Numbered from the stretch's first letter, positions 37,400-47,012 are shown. The stretch is 64,000 bases of DNA from Alistipes sp. (GCA_017403125.1 JAFQOR010000012.1:62001-126000), one strand, 5' to 3'. Made by a program: numbers and translations. The notes: generated by a model from the sequence alone, not told the origin.

Positions 37400-38290
37400 C
37401 TACTTCGACCAGATACCACGCGAGATATGCTTACGCATCTTGATAAGATAGCGCGACTGCGCAGGTCTATGTATAAGCACCAAGAGCAACGTAACGACCC
37501 ACTTGACACACTCCTTCACATAGAGCATACGCTTGCCACCACGCAGCTCGGCACGCATACGCTGGCTGACACCTATGTTATACGAGAGGCGCGTAAAGTA
37601 CTCCGGCGTGAGCTTCTCTGCCGGGATGATATGATACATGACAGCATGTGGCGTATAGTAGCACTCCATATTTGCATCACGTATGCGCTCAAAGAGTTCA
37701 CTCTCCTCGCCTCCGATAAGGCTCTTGCCTGTACGCCCTAACGAGGTATTGAATACACCAACCCTCTCGAAGAGTTCGCGACGCATTGCCATATTGCCGC
37801 CACCAGGAATACGTCGCTTCGGGAAACGGCACACATAGTCACCAAAATCCATCGGGTTGGCAATAGGAAGCTCCGTGAAGTGCGACATCCAACGTGGACG
37901 CCCCGTAGGATACTCCGCTACAATCTTACCGCCGGCAACCATGGCATTGGAGTACTTATCAAAGAGAGATATATAGGATGAGATAAAGTTCGGGACGATG
38001 CGTTCGTCGTCATCGATAAACGCCACAATGTCGCCCTCGGCATGAGCAATGCCGGCGTTGCGAGCATAGGACAAGCCCTGTTGCACCTCGAAAACATAGC
38101 GCACATTGAGCGTCGGATGGTTGGCAATAAAACTCTCTACGCGCTGCTTCGTATCATCCTTGGAGTTGTTATCCACGACAATGCACTCCCACTTCTGGGG
38201 CTTGGCACTCTGCTCTGCAACAGAGGCGAGAGTCACCATAAGGCACTCGGCGCGATTGTAGGTTGCTATGACCAATGATAGGCGTGTCAT
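37400..38290 (-). CDS. Family 2 glycosyltransferase
   Basis: 296 residues from the ATG at 38290; a frame extension to 38308 runs past the promoter box. The GT-A fold begins LSLVIATYNRAECLMVTLAS, with nucleotide-sugar binding CIVVDNNSKDDT and the DxD-type site FIDDDERIVPNF at about residues 88-99. SLIGGEESELFERIRD suits the ED/acceptor region. A hydrophobic amphipathic C-terminus (KWVVTLLLVLIHRP) suggests membrane association. Acceptor unknown; isolated from other glycan genes. Confidence 0.88.
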   Translation of the reverse strand: MTRLSLVIATYNRAECLMVTLASVAEQSAKPQKWECIVVDNNSKDDTKQRVESFIANHPTLNVRYVFEVQQGLSYARNAGIAHAEGDIVAFIDDDERIVPNFISSYISLFDKYSNAMVAGGKIVAEYPTGRPRWMSHFTELPIANPMDFGDYVCRFPKRRIPGGGNMAMRRELFERVGVFNTSLGRTGKSLIGGEESELFERIRDANMECYYTPHAVMYHIIPAEKLTPEYFTRLSYNIGVSQRMRAELRGGKRMLYVKECVKWVVTLLLVLIHRPAQSRYLIKMRKHISRGIWSK

Positions 38291-38295
38291 GAGGA

Positions 38296-38303
38296 CAAAG
38301 TTA
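38296..38303 (-). promoter_or_regulatory. Promoter -7 box (TAACTTTG on minus) for the GT2 gene
   Basis: Exact TAnnTTTG match only 5 bp from the ATG at 38290, so the transcript probably has little or no leader. No clear -33 element. Confidence 0.55.
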
Positions 38304-38325
38304 CACAATTTTCCTTAAAAAACAC

Positions 38326-38333
38326 TATCTTTG
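38326..38333 (+). promoter_or_regulatory. Promoter -7 box (TATCTTTG) for the HAD gene
   Basis: Exact TAnnTTTG match 4 bp before the ATG at 38338, pointing to a leaderless mRNA. It faces the minus-strand box at 38296-38303 across 22 bp. Confidence 0.6.
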
Positions 38334-38337
38334 CAAC

Positions 38338-39000
38338 ATGAAATATGATTTGGTAATATTCGATTTGGATGGCACGCTGCTAAACACCATAGGCGACTTG
38401 GCAGCATCGGTGGACTATGTAATGCGCAGCCGCAACCTCCCCGAACATAGCGATGCCGAGTATCGCAACATGGTAGGTGGAGGCATCAAAAGACTTGTCG
38501 AAAGAGCCCTGCCCGCCCACCTTGCCAAGGATGATGGCTATGTTGAGGAGTGTGTAGCACAGTTTCGTCGCTACTATGTCGATAACATCGACCGCCATAC
38601 CCTCCCCTACGAAGGCATGGTAGAGTTTCTCGAAGAGCTATGTCAGCGTGGAGTGGCGGTGGCTGTGGCATCCAACAAGTTTCAACACGGCACCGAGCGC
38701 CTTATAAGCAAGTTCTTCGGCAACATAGAGTTTGTAGCCATAGAGGGCAACCGCGAGGGTGAGCCGCTGAAACCAGACCCACGCATCGTAGAGAAGATTA
38801 TCGCTATCGCCGGCGCAAAGCGTGAACGCACGGTGATGGTAGGCGACTCGGGCATCGACATCCGCACAGCTGCGGCAGCCAACATAGCATCAATAGGTGT
38901 GGCATGGGGATTTCGCTATGCCGACGAGCTCTACGACGCAGGTGCCACAACCGTGGTAACAAAGACAGATGAGCTGCGCACACTGCTACTCGCCGAGTAG
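38338..39000 (+). CDS. HAD-superfamily phosphatase, phosphoglycolate-phosphatase-like
   Basis: 220 residues. Motif I FDLDGTLLNT (nucleophile Asp) at ~8-17, a helical cap, motif II AVASNK at ~106-111, motif III Lys in GEPLKPDPRIV, and motif IV MVGDSGIDIRTAAAANI. Closest to the Gph/PGP group; substrate not fixed by sequence. Divergent from the GT2 gene with facing promoters. Confidence 0.88.
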   Translation: MKYDLVIFDLDGTLLNTIGDLAASVDYVMRSRNLPEHSDAEYRNMVGGGIKRLVERALPAHLAKDDGYVEECVAQFRRYYVDNIDRHTLPYEGMVEFLEELCQRGVAVAVASNKFQHGTERLISKFFGNIEFVAIEGNREGEPLKPDPRIVEKIIAIAGAKRERTVMVGDSGIDIRTAAAANIASIGVAWGFRYADELYDAGATTVVTKTDELRTLLLAE

Positions 39001-39045
39001 GCCCTACCGTAGTCTTAAACAACACGAGCCCCCACCACAAAAAAA

Positions 39046-39075
39046 CCGCCGAAGAGATTAAGAGCTCTACGGCGG
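39046..39075 (-). terminator. Terminator of the superoxide reductase gene
   Basis: ccgccg-aagag / ctcta-cggcgg stem; on the minus strand a run of seven T follows (39039-39045). It also lies 46 bp after the HAD gene, so it may end both transcripts. Confidence 0.7.
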
Positions 39076-39131
39076 CACAAAACTATCTACTTAAACACTA
39101 TTTTGGGACATCGGGCTGTTACCCTTGATGG

Positions 39132-39506
39132 CTAAAACTCCGTCTTCCACAAACCATGCAGGTTGCAGTACTCATAGACTGCCGTAACCTTCTGGTCACC
39201 AACCGAAATTATAGCCTCGGGCTTATCCGTAAGGTTTACCTTGATGCCTCCACTCTCGGTCTCGACATAGATGAACGAGATGTGGTGCTCTTGGGTCATG
39301 GGGTGTGCCACGCTTCCTACCTCAACCTTGATTTTACCACCATCGAGGCACGTAACCACGGGAACGTGCTTCTCGTTCGATGCATCAACAGTATTAGGAA
39401 TAAGCTCCTCCATCTTCTCGCCGCAGCATACAACGGGAACCTTCGAATCTACTATCTTCTCTATTACATTGCCGCAGTGACGGCACTTATAAAACTTTGT
39501 TGCCAT
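39132..39506 (-). CDS. Desulfoferrodoxin / superoxide reductase
   Basis: 124 residues from the ATG at 39506; upstream frame residues lie beyond the promoter-proximal leader. Reduces superoxide to peroxide without making oxygen, suited to an anaerobe. The N-terminal desulforedoxin-like iron site uses Cys8, Cys11, Cys27 and Cys28. The catalytic Fe site ligands are visible: His47 (EKHVP), His68, His74, Cys114 and His117 (CNLHG). Two-iron class. Confidence 0.92.
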   Translation of the reverse strand: MATKFYKCRHCGNVIEKIVDSKVPVVCCGEKMEELIPNTVDASNEKHVPVVTCLDGGKIKVEVGSVAHPMTQEHHISFIYVETESGGIKVNLTDKPEAIISVGDQKVTAVYEYCNLHGLWKTEF

Positions 39507-39543
39507 AATATTATTAGTTTTTATTAGTTCATCTTTCACACTG

Positions 39544-39551
39544 CAAAGATA
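39544..39551 (-). promoter_or_regulatory. Promoter -7 box (TATCTTTG on minus) for superoxide reductase
   Basis: Exact TAnnTTTG match 38 bp before the ATG at 39506. The longer frame start at 39557 would begin upstream of this box, supporting the shorter protein. Confidence 0.65.
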
Positions 39552-39625
39552 GGGCAATTTTTTAATAAGTCAAAGCTAAAAATTTTTATACCATCATAAT
39601 TATTTTTTATATCAGAAAAAAACAG

Positions 39626-39669
39626 GAGAGATTAAGGGTTGTGCATCAGAGCACTCACCTTAATCTCTC
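39626..39669 (-). terminator. Terminator of the surface lipoprotein cluster
   Basis: 12-bp stem gagagattaagg / ccttaatctctc; seven T follow on the minus strand shortly after (39616-39622). It lies 55 bp after the last gene of the cluster. Confidence 0.8.
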
Positions 39670-39723
39670 GATAGCAATCTATGTCTAACAATCTGCTACT
39701 TATATCATAGCAAATAGCCTCTG

Positions 39724-41328
39724 TTAGTAGATAAGTTCCAAGTCATCGACCACCATACAGCTACGCGTCGAGCCTGTGAAATAGTCACCCCAGCGCGAGC
39801 CCGAGCATACTACAACAAGGTGTGTGGGGATACGCGACTTCGACACATACTCCACGGGGATGGTAAACTCAATCCAACCATCCGTAGATGCCTCGAAACG
39901 CAAGCAGCCATAGCCAATAACATTCTTGCCATAGGGGTTGAAGAAGGTAGCCTCGTCGCGCGTATCGATGGCAATGGGACTATCCTCGTCGCCACCATAC
40001 TCCTCGGCAGTCCAATCGCCCACGGCGATATATATCGAGCCCTGGTCGGGGTCACCAATCTTCAAATCGGGCGTGTCGGCAGGAATAGTACCCAATTTAT
40101 CGACCATACCCTGCTCATACTTAACCCAGCCATGCAGAGCCACAGGACGTGCCGCAGAGGGGCGTCCAAAGTGCACTATACCGTTGGTTCCGGCAACACC
40201 TGCAAAGCGTCCAAGGAAGATATTACCGGCAGCAAACTTACCTATACCAGCCATATTCGGGTACATCGACTGCAACTCGGCGGCATACTTACCCGTAGAG
40301 CCGGGGCGTATATCAGTCGTAGGTGTGGTAAGGTTAAACATCTCGCCCAAAGTCGTAGCACCGGGGTTACCCGTAGCCCAATAGGGGGCTGCACCCTCGG
40401 CATAGGGATAGTAGTTCTTATCGGCAAACGACCAATCCTCCATAGCACCATTTATAAGCGCAGGGGCATCCTCCGTAGTAACCGTAACGACATCCGTAAA
40501 GTTCTCGCCCGAGAAGGCAACAACCTCATACTCCGTAAGGGGATCCAGACCCTCGATACATGCCGAGAAGCTACCGCCATCTACCTCAATATCGTTCACC
40601 TTAATCCACTCCTCATCGCCCGCCTTGCGGTAGTTGAAGCCGAGATCGGCACCACTACGTCCCGACGCCTGCAACCATATACGCTTTGCCCAAGCATCGA
40701 CAGAGTTAAATTCTACCTCGACCTCGGTAGGCACTACACAGAGCGTCCACATCTGCTCTATATCGTCGTGATAACGAATAGTGACGTGGTGCACCGTATC
40801 TTCAAACGACGTAAACGACAACGGATCGGGAGTGTATGACGTAATATCCTTGGGGCCGAACTTGGCAGCAGTCACCACCACGTTATTTAGGTCGGCATCC
40901 ATGGGCACATACGCCGTAGCGATATGGCTTACGGGGTCGATAACCGCCTCGCCAATTTGACCCTCGACGCGGAAGTAGCGCTCGATGGTCTGCTCGGCTG
41001 TAATGGTCCACTCGAAGTCCTGATACATAGACAGCGTCACGTAGAGTGGATTGCGGAAGTCGAAGATGCCGGGAAAGACAACACTCGATGTTGCACCCTC
41101 GGTCATAGTTACCTTCTGGACATTAACCCTGCGTATATCCGTCGTCTCCTCCAACTCGAAGTGTACGGTATGTGCCGCCGCATCAATTACCGATGCCGAC
41201 TTGGCACCATCGACCTCGAAACTCAAAATATCGAGCTTTACGACGGGATAGGGAACATCATTCTTGATACACCCAAACGTTGTTGTAGCAAGAAGGGCAA
41301 ATATAAAATATCTATACAATCGCTTCAT
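39724..41328 (-). CDS. PCMD-domain surface lipoprotein
   Basis: 534 residues. Lipobox TFGC (Cys ~20). N-terminal beta-sandwich segments (~30-280) resemble Ig/FN3-like repeats. The C-terminal PCMD domain (putative carbohydrate metabolism domain, ~290-534) begins INGAMEDWSFADKNYYPYAEGAAPYWATGN and includes RPGSTGKYAAELQS, IGKFAAGNIFLGRF and a final VVDDLELIY. PCMD resembles carbohydrate-binding jelly rolls and has no proven ligand. Last gene of the cluster, 4 bp after a beta-barrel gene. Confidence 0.85.
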   Translation of the reverse strand: MKRLYRYFIFALLATTTFGCIKNDVPYPVVKLDILSFEVDGAKSASVIDAAAHTVHFELEETTDIRRVNVQKVTMTEGATSSVVFPGIFDFRNPLYVTLSMYQDFEWTITAEQTIERYFRVEGQIGEAVIDPVSHIATAYVPMDADLNNVVVTAAKFGPKDITSYTPDPLSFTSFEDTVHHVTIRYHDDIEQMWTLCVVPTEVEVEFNSVDAWAKRIWLQASGRSGADLGFNYRKAGDEEWIKVNDIEVDGGSFSACIEGLDPLTEYEVVAFSGENFTDVVTVTTEDAPALINGAMEDWSFADKNYYPYAEGAAPYWATGNPGATTLGEMFNLTTPTTDIRPGSTGKYAAELQSMYPNMAGIGKFAAGNIFLGRFAGVAGTNGIVHFGRPSAARPVALHGWVKYEQGMVDKLGTIPADTPDLKIGDPDQGSIYIAVGDWTAEEYGGDEDSPIAIDTRDEATFFNPYGKNVIGYGCLRFEASTDGWIEFTIPVEYVSKSRIPTHLVVVCSGSRWGDYFTGSTRSCMVVDDLELIY

Positions 41329-41332
41329 ACCG

Positions 41333-42217
41333 TTAATCCCTCTTTTTGTTCCACAAATGCATAACTATGCCAATCTGAATATCGGCAATGTTAAACTTAA
41401 ACTTCAAACCCGTACGATCGCGGCGACCCGTTTCAACACCATAGACATCCTCCTGACGCACATTGTTGTAGTAGAGACCCCCGATGCCCACCGTAACGGT
41501 GACGCACACCTGCGGGAAGACATAGACCGCCAAACCGGGATTAAAGTTAATCTTCGCCGCAAAGTTTCGACTCTTCGAGAGATTGGTCTCACCATCGCTC
41601 TCGTACGAGAAGCTCGACGTACCGGTCTTTATAAGAAGCTCCGATTCCAGAATTGCACCAACTATGCCACGACGGTCCAAACCGATGTAGTTGCGGTGAA
41701 ATACCGACCACGAGAAGCTCTCGTTTTCGAGCCCAAGACCCGACAGCGATAGTGCAAGGTCGTTAGCCGAGCCAAGGTCAATATCCAGATTACCTAGACC
41801 TCCCTTAATCATCTCGTAGCCAAAGCGCATACCCACCGAACGGTTATCGCGGTAGGCATAGGCAACAAAGGGCTTCACAGTGACCCTGTCGAGGTTGAAA
41901 TTGATATTATCCATGACAAGCAGCAGATCTGCATCCGATGCCTTCATCGTACCGTACGATGCCGAAAGACCGAGCATCACCTCGCCACGATAGACAAACT
42001 TGTTGCGATCGACATGACGGTCGATACGCTGACGCATAGGAAGGAAGTGACCATGCGACACCTCCTCGTCGGCACCCTTCACCACACCCGAATCAATAGC
42101 TTGTGCAGGCGATGCCGTAAGCTCCTTGTCGGCGACAACAGCACCATCTGTCTGCTGCGCCAAGGCTGTCGTTGCTATGAACGTTACAGCCGCAAATAGT
42201 AGTATAAATCTCTTCAT
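41333..42217 (-). CDS. Predicted outer-membrane beta-barrel protein A
   Basis: 294 residues with a Sec signal peptide (MKRFILLFAAVTFIATTALA, cleaved before QQTDG). After a ~50-residue polar linker come alternating strands typical of a small barrel (EVMLGLSASYGTM, VTVKPFVAYAYRDNRSVGMRFGYEM, AVYVFPQVCVTVTVGIGGLYY). Shares strand pattern with the neighbour at 42230 (both have a VGVRFGYG/VGMRFGYE segment), so the two are probably paralogs. Function unknown. Confidence 0.65.
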   Translation of the reverse strand: MKRFILLFAAVTFIATTALAQQTDGAVVADKELTASPAQAIDSGVVKGADEEVSHGHFLPMRQRIDRHVDRNKFVYRGEVMLGLSASYGTMKASDADLLLVMDNINFNLDRVTVKPFVAYAYRDNRSVGMRFGYEMIKGGLGNLDIDLGSANDLALSLSGLGLENESFSWSVFHRNYIGLDRRGIVGAILESELLIKTGTSSFSYESDGETNLSKSRNFAAKINFNPGLAVYVFPQVCVTVTVGIGGLYYNNVRQEDVYGVETGRRDRTGLKFKFNIADIQIGIVMHLWNKKRD

Positions 42218-42229
42218 TGTGCTGTAAGT

Positions 42230-43084
42230 TTATAGGTAGAACGAAACACCGAAGCCAACCGACAATAGATTGACCCTAAAATTCATATCACTCGACGTGA
42301 AGGTACCCTCCTCAATCTGGTTGCGAATCTGTTTGGTACGCTCGAAGCCGATGCCGAACACACCAATCGAGAGTTCGAGAGCCGTATTATTCGTGACGAA
42401 CGCCACAATACCGGGCTGCAAGCCTACCGACGCTCCGAATGTCGTAGCATAGCGTCCTCGATAGTTCTGCAAGCCATCTATGACGCCATCCTCCGCCACA
42501 AGGCGCGACTGCGAACCTGTGAAGTTGAGCTGCACCTCGGCAAAGATTGCAATACGGTTACTCTCTCCAAGTGGAATATATGGTCGCCAGAACAGCGAGC
42601 CCGTATAGGAGTGCCTGATTTGGTGATAGTAATCGACGTTCATATTGATACCCGAATCGCCCTCACCAATGCTCAATGCTGCATTATCCAGTGCAAGCAA
42701 CGAGCGTCCGTAGCCAAAACGAACACCGACAGCCATATTACGCCACGGCGCAAAGGCTATCATCGGAGCTACGTTGATGGTATAGCCCTCCGAGTCGATA
42801 TCGTTAATCACCAATACCTTATAATTCTCATTAACATGCGCCGAGTAGGATGCTGTACCACCAAATATCCACTGTCCCTTGGGAACAAAACAGGTATTTG
42901 TCGAGAAGCCCCTCTGCTTACGCGCCTCATTGGGTGTCATCGTCGGTTGCGCCTGCAACTCCACACCCTCGGTCTGCTCCACGACATCCTCCGTCGCCAT
43001 AGCCACAACAGCATCGTCGCTCTGCTGCGCCATACCCACAACGGTGGTCATCATGAACAGAAGTGTAAAATAAAATTTCCTCAT
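42230..43084 (-). CDS. Predicted outer-membrane beta-barrel protein B
   Basis: 284 residues. Signal peptide MRKFYFTLLFMMTTVVGMA before QQSDD, then a linker and alternating strands (QWIFGGTASYSAHV, MAVGVRFGYGRSLL, YATTFGASVGLQPGIVAFV), ending with the hydrophobic strand SVGFGVSFYL, which fits a barrel C-terminus. Probable paralog of the protein encoded 12 bp downstream. No ligand or enzymatic role evident. Confidence 0.65.
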   Translation of the reverse strand: MRKFYFTLLFMMTTVVGMAQQSDDAVVAMATEDVVEQTEGVELQAQPTMTPNEARKQRGFSTNTCFVPKGQWIFGGTASYSAHVNENYKVLVINDIDSEGYTINVAPMIAFAPWRNMAVGVRFGYGRSLLALDNAALSIGEGDSGINMNVDYYHQIRHSYTGSLFWRPYIPLGESNRIAIFAEVQLNFTGSQSRLVAEDGVIDGLQNYRGRYATTFGASVGLQPGIVAFVTNNTALELSIGVFGIGFERTKQIRNQIEEGTFTSSDMNFRVNLLSVGFGVSFYL

Positions 43085-43199
43085 CGAAATTAGTTATAGG
43101 CATAGGCCGTCTCTTCGCGCCCTATGCTGTTAGTATAATGTGACCCGACTATGGGCTAATTGGGTCAGCATGAAAGAACTATCGAAAGCGGCGTAATAT

Positions 43200-43236
43200 A
43201 GCAGCCGAAAGGCATTTTGGGACACTTTCGGCTGCT
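43200..43236 (-). terminator. Hairpin after the DUF4493-PCMD gene
   Basis: Perfect 12-bp stem agcagccgaaag / ctttcggctgct, 13 bp after the stop on the minus strand. Without a T-tract it may attenuate or protect mRNA rather than fully terminate. Confidence 0.5.
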
Positions 43237-43248
43237 AACGCCACAATA

Positions 43249-45303
43249 CTAATAGTTGAATTTGAGGTCATCGACATACATCCACGAGTCACTCGAACCC
43301 GTAAAGTAGTCACCGAAGCCCGAAGGTGTGAACGACACAACAACCATGCGAGGCGAAACATCCTTCATATCCTCGCGGTAGGTCAATTCCAAAGTGTACT
43401 CACTCCACTCATTATGCGACTCACGAGACTTGTAGTAGCCATAGGCTATAACTCCGTCCATCGTAGCAAGGTCCTCCATAGTAAAGAACGTACTCGTGTT
43501 GCTGGTGTCCACCTTGCGCTGTGTCTGCCAATCGGTGATAAGTACCATCATCGTACAAAGGTCGTTTCCGGTGGCCTCGGCAGGATTGCCCGCGCCATAG
43601 TTAATCGTACCCTCGTTATTCTTCATCCATACCGAGAGACTCTTGGGCTTGGCGTTGAATGTAAAGTCACGACCGAAACCTACGGTACCATTCATTCCCG
43701 ACAGCGAGAATGTTCCGGTGAAGAGGTTACCCGCAGCAAACTTACCGATACCCAAGACTGCAGCATAGGTAGATTTAAGATATGCCGACTTCGTACCCGT
43801 AGAGCCGGGACGTACGTCGTCCGAAGGAGTTGTGAGGTTCGTACCTGCCATCTGCGAGCCCTCGTTACCCGTAAGCCAGAAGGGTGATGCACCACTTGCA
43901 TAGGGGTAGTAGGGTTCCTTGCCTGACCACTCCTCGAAGCCCGCATTCGGTAGCTGCGCACCCGCCTCGGTTGCAAGTGAGAGCGTGCGTCCCGAGTCTG
44001 CGCCATCGACAACGAGTTTGTAGTCGTAGCTCTTATCGGCAGTTATCTCGGTCATCTGCGCCGTATAGTAACCATCAGCAGCTGCCGTAGCATCCAACTC
44101 CTTCCACTCGCCACCATTCACGCGGTAGGCAATCTTCACGCTCGTAGCATTCGTAGCAAGCACCTTCGCCGAGAAGGTCGCATTGCCATGCCAGAGGTTG
44201 TAATCCGATGTAGTAATAGGCACGATACCCTGAACACCATAGACAACATCCTTCGAGAGTTTACCGCCATCGGCATCCTCGACATAGAGCGTTACGATGC
44301 TCTCGCCACCATTGTCGTTGGCGAAGAGCGAGCCATCGATAGTGATATCATACGAAGTATCGCTATTCTTAACAACCGACACACCCTCCAACGTGCTATT
44401 CAGGAGGTCGTAGGTTGCGCCATCCTTCATGATGGTAAGAGTTTCGATGTTCGCAAGTGCCGACACCACATAGGTGCGGGCAGCAGCAATAGAACTCTGC
44501 TCGGCATTCACATCGAAGCCCTTACCCATGATAGTCGGGTCGGGACTGAATGTGATGGTATCATCGTGCTCGTCGAGCGTGACATCAACGTCGGCGGTGA
44601 AGTTCAGCGTTCCGTCGGCATCCTTCGAATACTTCAACGACACGGTGTAGCGTGCTGCCGCCTTGACGTTCTCGATTACACCCTCGGCCACGAGTGCACC
44701 CTCAACGGGATGCTCACCCTCGAAACGCCACGACAATGTTGTCGAGCCCTCGGGCATCATAAAGAAGCCATCCTTCGACTCGGTATATACCAACGAGTGG
44801 ATGTCACCCTTGTCGATAGCAGCCTGATCGTAGCTATCGGTAATTGCGATAGTGGTCTTGTAGCCATCGTTGAGCTTCTCGGCAATGGTCGCGTCGTAAG
44901 CTACGGTGGCAATGGTCGAGAGCAACTTACAATCTACCGTTACTGATGCTACCTCGCCGGGGAGAATCGTAAAGGAAGTCTCGCCATGGTAGCACTTATT
45001 GTCGAACGAGGCAACGCTACGCTCACCAACAGTCACAACAGCAACGTAGTCGTCGGCAAGCAACGCCAAGTACTCCGGAACGTCGTTGATAGAGGTATAG
45101 CGGCGTACCAACTGACGCTCGCCAGCATCATCGACCTTGTATATCTTGATAGAGATAGTCTCATCTGCCAAGTCCGTAGATGCAACCGAAAGGCTCATGC
45201 GCATTGCGCCCTCATCTGCCATCTGGGGGACAAACTCCTCCGACTCTTTGTTACACGACACCACAACGAGCATCGCGCAAAGCATAGATAATATCTTTTT
45301 CAT
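43249..45303 (-). CDS. DUF4493 plus PCMD surface lipoprotein
   Basis: 684 residues. Lipobox VVSC (Cys ~17). The N-terminal DUF4493-like region (~30-240) has the pattern of paired Ig-like modules (YHGETSFTILPGEVASVTVDCKLLS). A middle Ig-like segment (~260-420) precedes a C-terminal PCMD domain (~445-684): LPNAGFEEWSGKEPYYPYASGASPFW, RPGSTGTKSAYLKS, IGKFAAGNLFTGTF and MYVDDLKFNY. It combines modules found separately in its neighbours. Confidence 0.82.
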   Translation of the reverse strand: MKKILSMLCAMLVVVSCNKESEEFVPQMADEGAMRMSLSVASTDLADETISIKIYKVDDAGERQLVRRYTSINDVPEYLALLADDYVAVVTVGERSVASFDNKCYHGETSFTILPGEVASVTVDCKLLSTIATVAYDATIAEKLNDGYKTTIAITDSYDQAAIDKGDIHSLVYTESKDGFFMMPEGSTTLSWRFEGEHPVEGALVAEGVIENVKAAARYTVSLKYSKDADGTLNFTADVDVTLDEHDDTITFSPDPTIMGKGFDVNAEQSSIAAARTYVVSALANIETLTIMKDGATYDLLNSTLEGVSVVKNSDTSYDITIDGSLFANDNGGESIVTLYVEDADGGKLSKDVVYGVQGIVPITTSDYNLWHGNATFSAKVLATNATSVKIAYRVNGGEWKELDATAAADGYYTAQMTEITADKSYDYKLVVDGADSGRTLSLATEAGAQLPNAGFEEWSGKEPYYPYASGASPFWLTGNEGSQMAGTNLTTPSDDVRPGSTGTKSAYLKSTYAAVLGIGKFAAGNLFTGTFSLSGMNGTVGFGRDFTFNAKPKSLSVWMKNNEGTINYGAGNPAEATGNDLCTMMVLITDWQTQRKVDTSNTSTFFTMEDLATMDGVIAYGYYKSRESHNEWSEYTLELTYREDMKDVSPRMVVVSFTPSGFGDYFTGSSDSWMYVDDLKFNY

Positions 45304-45334
45304 ATTCGCTATACTATATAAATAATCCTACCTT

Positions 45335-46993
45335 CTACTCAAAGTGCATCATTACCACCTCGGTAGTTACGTTATCCTCCATATCAACGACCGTCATCTT
45401 GAAGTCGTGGTCGCCATTGCCAAGCATACCCAACAGCGAGAGGAAGCTTGTGATATCGAGCTCCTCGCCCGCGATATAGGTCTTGCCATAGACATTCTCC
45501 TCGCCCTTGATGGGGAAGCCAAGACCGTCGAGCTTATCCTCGTACTCGCCGGGGTTCACAAGGCTGAACTTATCGGTAAGACCCACTACTCCAAGCTCCT
45601 CGGGAGTAAGCGTGTCAGATATAATCTCTACGAGGAAGTCCTTAATACCAAGAGGCGCTGTAACCTCTATGCGGCATGTTGTCTCGCTGGTAATGGTCTG
45701 ACGCTTGGTAATATCGTAACCAATCCATACAATCTTCGGAGCAACATTCTCGCCATACTCGATTGCAAGTGTTGCCGTAGTCTCGCCACCATTCTCATCA
45801 ACAACCGTAATCTCGTAGCTGTGAGTACCCTCACACGCCGTCAGCAGGTCGGTCTGCGATGCAAACTTGATGCGTGTTGCCGTTGCACCCGCTGCATCGG
45901 TCGGATAACCCATCATCTTCAATATGGCATTCGACACTGTGGGGTTGCACAAATCCTCCTCCAAGGGCATAATCTCCGAGTAGGCCTTGGTAAAATCGCT
46001 GTTGTCAGACGACACCTTAACTACGAGCGAACGAATAGGCGACTTTGCCGTAATGTCGATGTTGATGCTCTTGGTGAAGTTACCCTCGGCATCGAACATA
46101 TCGTCGTTGAGCTGAAACTTATCGGCAAGGTCGTGACCCTCCCATACGATAACAGGCATATCGGTATCGTCGGTGAGAATATCCTCCATAAGGTATGCCG
46201 CAGAGTCGAACTCCACTACCTCATCATAGGTCCAAGTATCGCAAACGATGCCAAGTGTGAGGTCACCCTCCAAGGCGTGCTGCACCACGACGTTAATCTT
46301 ACGCCACTGCGCCGCCTTAACACCATCAATCGAGCTGGTCATGATAATATCCTTATCCTGACCCTTGTAACGACACGAGAGTGTAAGGTTCAGAGTGTTC
46401 TCCTTGGCAACAGCCTCGAAATATCCGGCACGCTCCTCGTTGAGAGCGTAAACCAACTCGTTCTCGGCGATAGTGGCTACCATTGTTGTATAGTCGGGAT
46501 CGAGCTCATCTTTGAGGTCGGCAGCATACGACACCGTAACCTTGATGTTGGCGAGCTTACAGATAAGCTCTTCGAGCTCGGTAACCTGCTTGCGTACCAC
46601 AACAAAGCTCTTCTCGCCGCTATATACGGGAGCCTCCCATGCGGCACCAACCATCTCCGACGAAGACATGCGAAGTGTATATACACCCGCAGGCAATGCA
46701 ATAGGCTCCGAGGGCAGATTGCCATAGACAAACTCATTGACCACGGCACCGCTCTCGTTGGTGATAACAACATCGAAGGTGTTGATATCGATGTCGGCAC
46801 GTGTCGTCGAGGGCGATACTATATTCTCGGTATCGACCATAATCGAGGCTTCGAGAGCGCTCAACGAGAGGTAGCCGATGTTCTCCTCCGCACCTACCTG
46901 ACCCTGACTGTAATTGGGGTTATCCTTGTGACATGAGCCGAGCGTCAAGGCTGCGGCAACTGCCACACTCATAATTCTGAATAGTGATTTCAT
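45335..46993 (-). CDS. DUF4493-domain surface lipoprotein
   Basis: 552 residues. Lipobox LGSC (Cys ~21). DUF4493 features near residues 40-150: GYLSLSALEAS, TRADIDINTFDVVITNESG, IALPAGVYTLRMSSS, and EAPVYSGEKSFVV followed by CKLANIKVTVSY. Further beta-rich repeats follow to the end (VYGKTYIAGEELDITSFLSLL, FKMTVVDMEDNVTTEV). No PCMD domain. Gene spacing of 31 bp and 19 bp to its neighbours indicates one operon. Confidence 0.8.
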   Translation of the reverse strand: MKSLFRIMSVAVAAALTLGSCHKDNPNYSQGQVGAEENIGYLSLSALEASIMVDTENIVSPSTTRADIDINTFDVVITNESGAVVNEFVYGNLPSEPIALPAGVYTLRMSSSEMVGAAWEAPVYSGEKSFVVVRKQVTELEELICKLANIKVTVSYAADLKDELDPDYTTMVATIAENELVYALNEERAGYFEAVAKENTLNLTLSCRYKGQDKDIIMTSSIDGVKAAQWRKINVVVQHALEGDLTLGIVCDTWTYDEVVEFDSAAYLMEDILTDDTDMPVIVWEGHDLADKFQLNDDMFDAEGNFTKSINIDITAKSPIRSLVVKVSSDNSDFTKAYSEIMPLEEDLCNPTVSNAILKMMGYPTDAAGATATRIKFASQTDLLTACEGTHSYEITVVDENGGETTATLAIEYGENVAPKIVWIGYDITKRQTITSETTCRIEVTAPLGIKDFLVEIISDTLTPEELGVVGLTDKFSLVNPGEYEDKLDGLGFPIKGEENVYGKTYIAGEELDITSFLSLLGMLGNGDHDFKMTVVDMEDNVTTEVVMMHFE

Positions 46994-47012
46994 ATCTGTT
47001 TCTCCTTATCTG

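Noticed and set aside
39101..39124. Possible repeat shared with 43214-43238 (ttttgggaca followed by a Cys/Gly-rich codon string)
   Set aside because: Only about ten bases match and the flanks differ; too short to call a repeat family.
45344..46936. 530-codon open frame antisense to the DUF4493 lipoprotein gene
   Set aside because: The minus-strand gene has a lipobox and DUF4493 pattern. The antisense frame gives a His/Arg/Cys-rich protein with no family features, as GC-rich codon bias often produces.
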